DNA of 64,000 bases from Galbula dea (taxonomy: Eukaryota > Chordata > Aves > Piciformes > Galbulidae). The stretch covers positions 1,138,716 through 1,202,715 of the forward strand of contig VWZX01009005.1 in NCBI GenBank assembly GCA_013399015.1, in the 5' to 3' direction. Each line of letters starts with the position of its first letter. The stretch's first letter is position 1. The translations under genes and the position numbers were made by a program. A model generated the notes under the pieces. It saw only the letters and a program-made list of their open reading frames with translations. It ran no database searches and was not told the DNA's origin. Shown in pieces: positions 58,200 through 64,000 of this stretch.

Positions 58200-58680
58200 C
58201 ATGCAGCACTTCACGCCCGGAGGAGTTAACCCAATGTTTCCGCTACAGAGCTCACGGCAGACACGCTTCACTCCCCCGGCAGGAGTCGCGCCGGGGCTGG
58301 GACGTCCCTCCCGCAGAGGGCGAGGCGAGGCCCCGCGCCGGCCCTACCTGCGGCGGGGCTCCGGCAGGAAGGAGGCGGGGCGGCGGTTCCGGGCTCGTCG
58401 GCGGGCGCCGCTCGTTCCTCGCCTCGGGACCTTGCCGACGCCGCCCGCCCCATGGCCGCTCCGCAGGACCCGCTGCCCCCAGGTGAGGAGGCCGCCGCGG
58501 GGAGCCGGGGTGGCGGGAGGGGCGGCAGCTGCTCCCAGCCCGCCCCGCGAGTCCAGGGCAGGCGCAGCGCGGGATGCGGCCCTCGGCGCCCTGCCGCCCC
58601 TCCCGCCCCGGGTGCGGGTCACCTGCGGCCGTGGTTCACGGGAGCCAGGTGGGGAGCCTGGGCTCGGCCGAGATTAAAAG
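58200..58680. promoter_or_regulatory. CpG-rich EDARADD promoter and first exon
   Basis: About 480 bases of very GC- and CpG-rich sequence surround the EDARADD ATG (58452), bounded by a CR1 fragment on the left and AT-rich intron on the right. The transcription start cannot be placed from sequence. Confidence 0.75.
58452..58482 (+). CDS. EDARADD: EDARADD exon 1 (31 nt coding)
   Basis: The ATG lies inside the CpG-rich block. It encodes MAAPQDPLPP plus one base, with donor GTGAGG. The 31-nt length gives the phase needed by the next exon. Confidence 0.88.
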
Positions 58681-61600
58681 GGTTTGTTAGTTGCTCCCTT
58701 CCCCCTCCGCACACGTTAATTAAGCGTAGTAATAATTTATCATGTGCTCTGCTGATGTGATTTCGTGCAACTTGTCTTGTCAAGCCTGCTCAAGTGTTTA
58801 GTGGGTAAGTTTGCTTGTGCTTGTTACCAGCACATTAAAAAGCCCGTTTCTTAAAATCCCAGACTCCGGGTGGCTAGGAGGTCCACATTCTTTAACTTAC
58901 GTGGCTAATGGTGCAAATGATATTTTAAAACTTAATCTCAGGTGTGCCAACATTATAAGTTTTTCCTACCTGTCTGCTCAGGTACTGAACAAAGTTTCGA
59001 GTAGTTAACAGTAAACAAAAATGAACATATGCTGATGGACTCAGATTTTTCAGAGAATTGATTATGCTTATATATAATTTGCTGTATTTCCTCCTTTTAT
59101 TCAAATCTGAAATTGATGTTCCTCTAGTCAAGGCACCATTGCTGATTTGGATTTAACCAAAGTGCTCACATCTCTATGAACAACATTAGTATTAGGGTGA
59201 TCACTTTGAATTGTACTATAATGTGTTTCACACCAGCTTTGTGAGAGAGGTGTTGTTATGTGTATGGCTGAAGTATGTAACTGCAGTAGATCTTTGATTC
59301 ACTTGCTATTGGTGGTGTCACAGCCATGTTGCAGGGAAAAAAAACGTAACAGAGGGTAATACCATCTCTGCTACATGGTGTTTTGTGAACCCCCTTCTCC
59401 TTAAAGGTCAAAATGCTGAGGTCTCCAAAACTTACCTTGAGAGTTCCTTCCAAGAAGGTGAAAGAGAAAATGTAGTTTTAGAAGTTTGAATGTGTCTGTG
59501 TATACACATACTCATCTGCATATATAAAAAATTGACTAACAGTTCACACCAGTAAGTGCAGCATTGCACCCCCATTAGAATAGCAGTACTGAACAGAGAG
59601 AAATGGTGGTGATGGATAGAAGCCTGATGCTCCAGTTGCAGACTGGCAGCTGCTGAGCAGAGTGCAGGTCTCTGATGGCAGAAAGGAACCTTGGAATCAA
59701 CCATCAAACTTGACTTATGTCTCTCTGAGTCAATGTGCACATGCTGATTTATGTCCATCTGAGTCAACTCATGCTCTTCCTGGCAGAAGTGTGGGGAAGT
59801 AAATGTAGGGCAGTGGCAGTATGCTGTCAGTGGTGAGTGTGGTGATAGTGATATTTTGAGGGATCCCAGATGATGTTTTCGAGTTGTCTGTCAAAGTAAC
59901 TATGAAATCAGACAGTCTGCACTGAATATTCCGTCAGAAGATACCTGTACTTCCTGTCAGCCTTTCAACATGCAAAACTGGATGTTTTACATTTGAGATA
60001 AACAGAGAACTTTCCTCCCTGCTGGTTTGTGCACCTGCATGCAGCTGTATGCCATGACCTGCAGAATGCTGTGGGAGGTACTTGTGGGAAAGAGAGGACA
60101 TGGCATTTTAATTGCCTTATTCACAATTAAATATTAAGTCTGTGGTTTTCAAATTATCTGCCTGCTGACCAGTGGTCAACAAAACCATGGTGAATTATCT
60201 GCAGCCAATATTTGGAGCCTGTATTCTTAGGCACAAATATTCATACACATACATGCCACTTGTAGAAAATGTTGGGACTTGGTAGTGCTCTGCAACCTAA
60301 AAATATCTAAATTGCTGTTTTTCATAAAGAAATAGAAAAACAAAAGGGAAGAAATTGAGATACAGGAAAAGAAATACAGTTTTAAAACATTTTTCAGGAT
60401 GGACACTAAGCAAGAAAGATGCAGAGCCACACATTCACAGGGACTGTGAGACCTAGAAAGCAGGAATGAGTTAAAAGTACCATGCTGTACTCCATCACTT
60501 CTTGTAGAGTCACCATGGAGGCTGTCAAGTTCTTTTTTCAAATGCCTGTTTAATTGGAGCTTCTCTCATTTTTAACGTGCTTCCCTCTGGACTGTGGAAA
60601 GTAAATTACCAGTGTTACAATGTAGTTTGCCCGTATCTTGGAAATGTAACAGAAGATAGGTGATAAAGCCCTTACCATAGCTACAGTAGCCACCAAGGTC
60701 CACCAGGGCAGGGACGTTTTGCAGGCTCTGCTTTCGTCTACCTTAAGGCTTCCTCTTATATTACACTGGCAAAATAAAGATTGATTTATTTCTCTATATA
60801 TTTATTAATGCATCTAAGAAGCCAAAAGGAGGTGATGTAAGGCCTCCAGAATAAACTGATGATAAGTTGCATGCTTTGCCACTGGGTTTGTTGGATATTT
60901 GCTGACAGTGAAGAAAAAGTGAGAGTAGGGATGCCTGCACTGGCCTTCTTCCCTGGAGCCTTTCTTTTGCTCCCAGTACCACCTTATTTTTCAGCTTTCC
61001 TTTACAGGGTGGACTTCTCTTTTTGCCCCAGCTCCCTTTCCAGTTCCTTTTCAGCTCTCCACTACAGTTCTCACTTGGATCCTCCATTTTCGGCCTTATT
61101 CTCATGCAGTGTTTATGCCAGCCTATTGTATTTTCTCATATCCCAGTCTGATTCTCAACTGCTCTGCATTTGAGTTGGTAAACTTATGGCAGTTTGTGCT
61201 ACCCTTTGCCATCAGGGCAGGCTTTGTCCAGAACATACTGTTAATATCATGTTTCTGGAGCAGGAATTTCGTATTTACCAAAAAGGGCATATATGACAAG
61301 AATATGAGGTTTGGGTTTGTTGGGGTTTTTTTTCTCTTCTGCATATGTCTTCCTAAACTTGGTACTGCAGTGTGAACTTGCTTATTTGAAATTTCATAGA
61401 TCTCTGCCTTTTTAAAACATTCAGGGTGCCTGTTTGCAAAGGCTGTGCTTAAGCCCTGTAGATCTCACACCTCTGATTGTGTACCACCTTCCTGGACAAT
61501 GTGTGTGGTTTTCCTGTGGGCAATACCACTGAGAAAGGCTCTACCTGGCATGGCAGAGAAGGGCTGGACATCATATTGGACACTCAGGAACAGCTGCTGA

Positions 61601-63045
61601 TGGGGCTGCCTCACAGAAGCAGGAGGGAGAACTGTTCTGTCCTGGAGCTCTGGAACTGGTTCTGTCCCACTTCTGCCACCTTCTTTTTATTTTCAGACCT
61701 GTTGATTTTCTTTCCTGGGTTGTCTTATGCTTTAGAACATAGGACCATCTAGATTGAAAGAGACCTTTAAGATCATCAAGTCCAAGCATTAACCCAGCAC
61801 TGCCCTGTCCCCAGGTGTCATATCTATGGGTCTTTTAAATACCTCCAGGAACAGTGACTCAACCACTTCCCTGGACAGCCTCATTCAGGGTTGCTTTACA
61901 ACCCTTTTGGTGAAGAAATTTTTCCTAATGTCCAATCTAAACCTCCTGTGGCACATAAATCCATGCTGGCTGGGCCTGTAATGTGTAGATTTGTAGGAGT
62001 AGGTCCAAAAAGAAAAAACTCCTAAATTTGAGTTGGTTAGAATAGTGTCTCTGTAACTTCTGTGATGTTTTGGGGCCCAGTGTTTATACTGTGCATTTCA
62101 TACTTCATTTCTGGAAGTGTGTTCCAAGTGCACTTATTTCTATATCTGGGAGAAAGTAATCACAAAACATTGATTCCAATCATGTTTTCCTGGCTGAAAA
62201 CATTTAATGTGTACTTGTGATAAGTGTAAGAACTTTTAGAATGAGAGTAACAAGAATGGAATGAAAATCCTACTACATAATTTTAAATGCTTTTCAGTTT
62301 TTGAAAATGTGATATAAATCAACAGAAGATATCCCTTGAGGAAATAGCAGGTTGATGTTAAATAACAGGGGTAGTTTTGTGAATCCTGACTTCTGTATGA
62401 GATTTGTTCCAGATTCTCTGTGCACTTTTGGTCAGCACCCCACTATTTGTCAATTTAGCCATTGATGCAGAGGGGTTGATGTTTAATGATTCACCTGCAA
62501 GTACTTTGAACATTTATTTTGGTAGCTTTTTGATGTTTATGTAATTGAAGTATAATTGATTCTTGTTTACCTCAAATATGGTTTTACTAGGTTTCGTACT
62601 ACAATCTGCTGTTATAGTATAATTTTTTGTTGTAGTAGGTATGTTTACTGTTTGAATTATTTCTTTGAGGAAAAAAATGGAATGCTGTCACTAGGAGAAC
62701 AAAACTTCTAGCATATTTTCTGGATACTTTTTTAACTAAAAATAATTTAGAACTTTCATTTAAGTCTATCTTTTGTTAGCTTAGAGTTGGGTTTCTCATC
62801 TATGTCCTAGTAGCTCTTACATTTTTGAGTTTGTCATGTTTTTGGGTGGAAATGTAATTTGACACAATGTATATAATGTCTGCATAGTTGTGCTTTTCCT
62901 TGGTCAGACAAAGAAGCAAAATACAAATTGCCAGACAGAAATATTTTGAGGATTATGCAGTGATAAAGCTTTCTTATTTCCAGCAGATCATGCAGCAAAA
63001 GAGCCAGTGGAGGATACAGATCCAAGCACTCTTTCCTTAACAATG
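58452..63045 (+). CDS. EDARADD: EDARADD, EDAR-associated death-domain adaptor (first two exons only)
   Basis: The exons at 58452-58482 and 62984-63045 join in frame to give MAAPQDPLPPADHAAKEP followed by VEDTDPSTLSLTM. This matches the short N-terminal isoform of EDARADD as I remember it, including the diagnostic VEDTDPSTLS. The protein is a cytoplasmic adaptor. Its C-terminal death domain binds the ectodysplasin receptor EDAR, and its N-terminal part recruits TRAF proteins to activate NF-kB during development of feathers, hair, teeth and glands. The death domain and remaining exons lie beyond the right edge. The place after ERO1B agrees with conserved order. A second upstream first exon exists in mammals; I could not find one here. 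Confidence 0.93.
58483..62983 (+). other. EDARADD intron 1 (4.5 kb)
   Basis: A GT-AG intron. It contains one CR1 fragment near 61735-61955. No other gene is recognised. Confidence 0.8.
61735..61955 (-). repeat. CR1 LINE 3' fragment in EDARADD intron 1
   Basis: Reverse-strand CR1 tail: AAGATCATCAAGTCCAAGC, CCCAGCACTGCCCTGTCCCC, then TGAAGAAATTTTTCCTAATG and CTAAACCTCCTGTGGCAC. It is diverged and 5'-truncated. Confidence 0.88.
62984..63045 (+). CDS. EDARADD: EDARADD exon 2
   Basis: The acceptor is TTATTTCCAG and the donor GTATGT. It encodes the rest of an Ala codon, then DHAAKEPVEDTDPSTLSLTM. A second AG three bases in (CAGCAG) is a tandem acceptor. Confidence 0.93.
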
Positions 63046-64000
63046 GTATGTGTTTCTGATCTAACACAGTTAAAATCTCTATAGCTTTCTACAGTTATGT
63101 AGTGCAGAGGTGAGGTAAAATATTCAAAAATATTAATTCAAATTGTGCATATATATATAGGAGTTTGTTTATCTGTATGATTGTATAAACAAATCTAAAT
63201 TGACTAACTGTGAAATTAAAGTGTGAATAAATAGGTATGTAAGCTGAGCTGGATGTTATCAGCTGAACTGCCCAATGGGATAGCCTCTAGAGGCTATGCC
63301 AGTGCTACTTCTTTCATTTAAAAAAAACCCCCACAACGAAAAAGAAAACCTAGAAACAAAAAAACCCACAAGCCACCAAGAAATATTGGTTCTATTTGGA
63401 TTGGAAGGATGAGAAAACCCACCTAGGGCTTAAAATTTCAATCATACTAAATTATTATTCTTTCCTGTACCTATTTTGTCTGATGAGTTGAAGTCATGGA
63501 AAGGTAAGACCGAAAAGCAGTGCCTTACAACGTGTGTAGGTGAGCCTGGGGAAAGACCTAACAGCTTGCTTTCTTTGCCTTAATCTTTTCTTCCCATTTT
63601 GAAGCTTTGCAACAGGCAATCAGCAGGAAACTGAAAATTTTCCTAGTACTTTAAAAGCTGATCCTTCACTGGGATGCATTATTGCAGTCTGTGTACATGC
63701 ATTTGTCAGCAGGCTTTAACAGAAGATAATAGACTGTCATTGTTTTTGTGAACTGTTTAAATTACATGCTGTGTTTTGCTGAGGAGAGGGGGTTTTTTTA
63801 GGTGAGGGGAAGTTGCTATGTCTGAGATGCATGAAAGTTTGTTTACTCCCCCCATTAAATTTAGATGTCTTTAATCTGCTTGCTTGGTTACAAGCTTTAG
63901 AGCAGAAGGGAAAAATACTTTTTTTCTTTCAGTATAGTAACATTTTAATAAAAGCTTATATCTACTAAAGTAGCTTTTGAGGTCATCTCTGTTTCCTCTT
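63046..64000 (+). other. Start of EDARADD intron 2
   Basis: It begins with GTATGT and runs past the window end. A short A-rich, C-containing stretch lies near 63320-63370. No further exon is recognised. Confidence 0.75.

Noticed and set aside
58201..58677. Plus-strand open frame of 158 codons around the EDARADD start
   Set aside because: An Arg/Gly/Pro-rich frame in a CpG-rich block, in a different frame from the EDARADD start and lacking any known motif.
1..64000. Search for a novel multi-gene system, CRISPR array, provirus or RNA gene
   Set aside because: The window is ordinary vertebrate gene territory. I saw no LTR pairs, no regularly spaced repeats and no tRNA or snRNA-like core. All strong coding signals belong to GPR137B, ERO1B, EDARADD or CR1 remnants.

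Overview
The window looks like part of a bird chromosome. It has long introns, CpG-rich promoters, and at least seven CR1-family LINE pieces, some ending in the typical ATTCTATG-type tail. Three vertebrate genes can be rebuilt exon by exon from reading frame, splice sites and remembered family sequence. They lie in the order GPR137B (+) > < ERO1B (-), then EDARADD (+), the same order and orientation I recall from human chromosome 1q42-q43. The species cannot be fixed from the sequence alone.

Layout. Positions 1-20,655 hold the 3' part of GPR137B: six coding exons from 3741 to 19891, with the first coding exon lying before the window. One of its introns uses a GC donor. From about 20,735 to 21,735 a decayed CR1 reverse-transcriptase fragment separates the two convergent genes. 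From about 21,790 to 50,215 lies the complete coding part of ERO1B on the minus strand: 16 exons, 466 codons, with every disulfide-relay cysteine and flavin-contact residue I could check present. It includes a 12-nt micro-exon followed by a 27-nt exon. Its last 4.4 kb is probably a long 3' UTR. From 49,870 to 50,880 there is a CpG-rich promoter with a perfect ER-stress-element match (CCAAT-N9-CCACG). From 50,880 to 57,700 I see no gene. From 57,700 to 58,135 there is another CR1 coding fragment that stops next to a second CpG-rich block (58,200-58,680), where EDARADD starts. Only the first two EDARADD coding exons (31 residues) are inside the window.

Functionally the genes are unrelated neighbours: a lysosomal seven-helix membrane protein linked to Rag/mTORC1 control, an ER flavo-oxidase that drives disulfide formation through PDI, and the cytoplasmic death-domain adaptor of the ectodysplasin receptor. 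No RNA gene, CRISPR array, provirus or novel multi-gene system was found. The most useful signals are the stress element in the ERO1B promoter and a set of unusual splicing features in all three genes.
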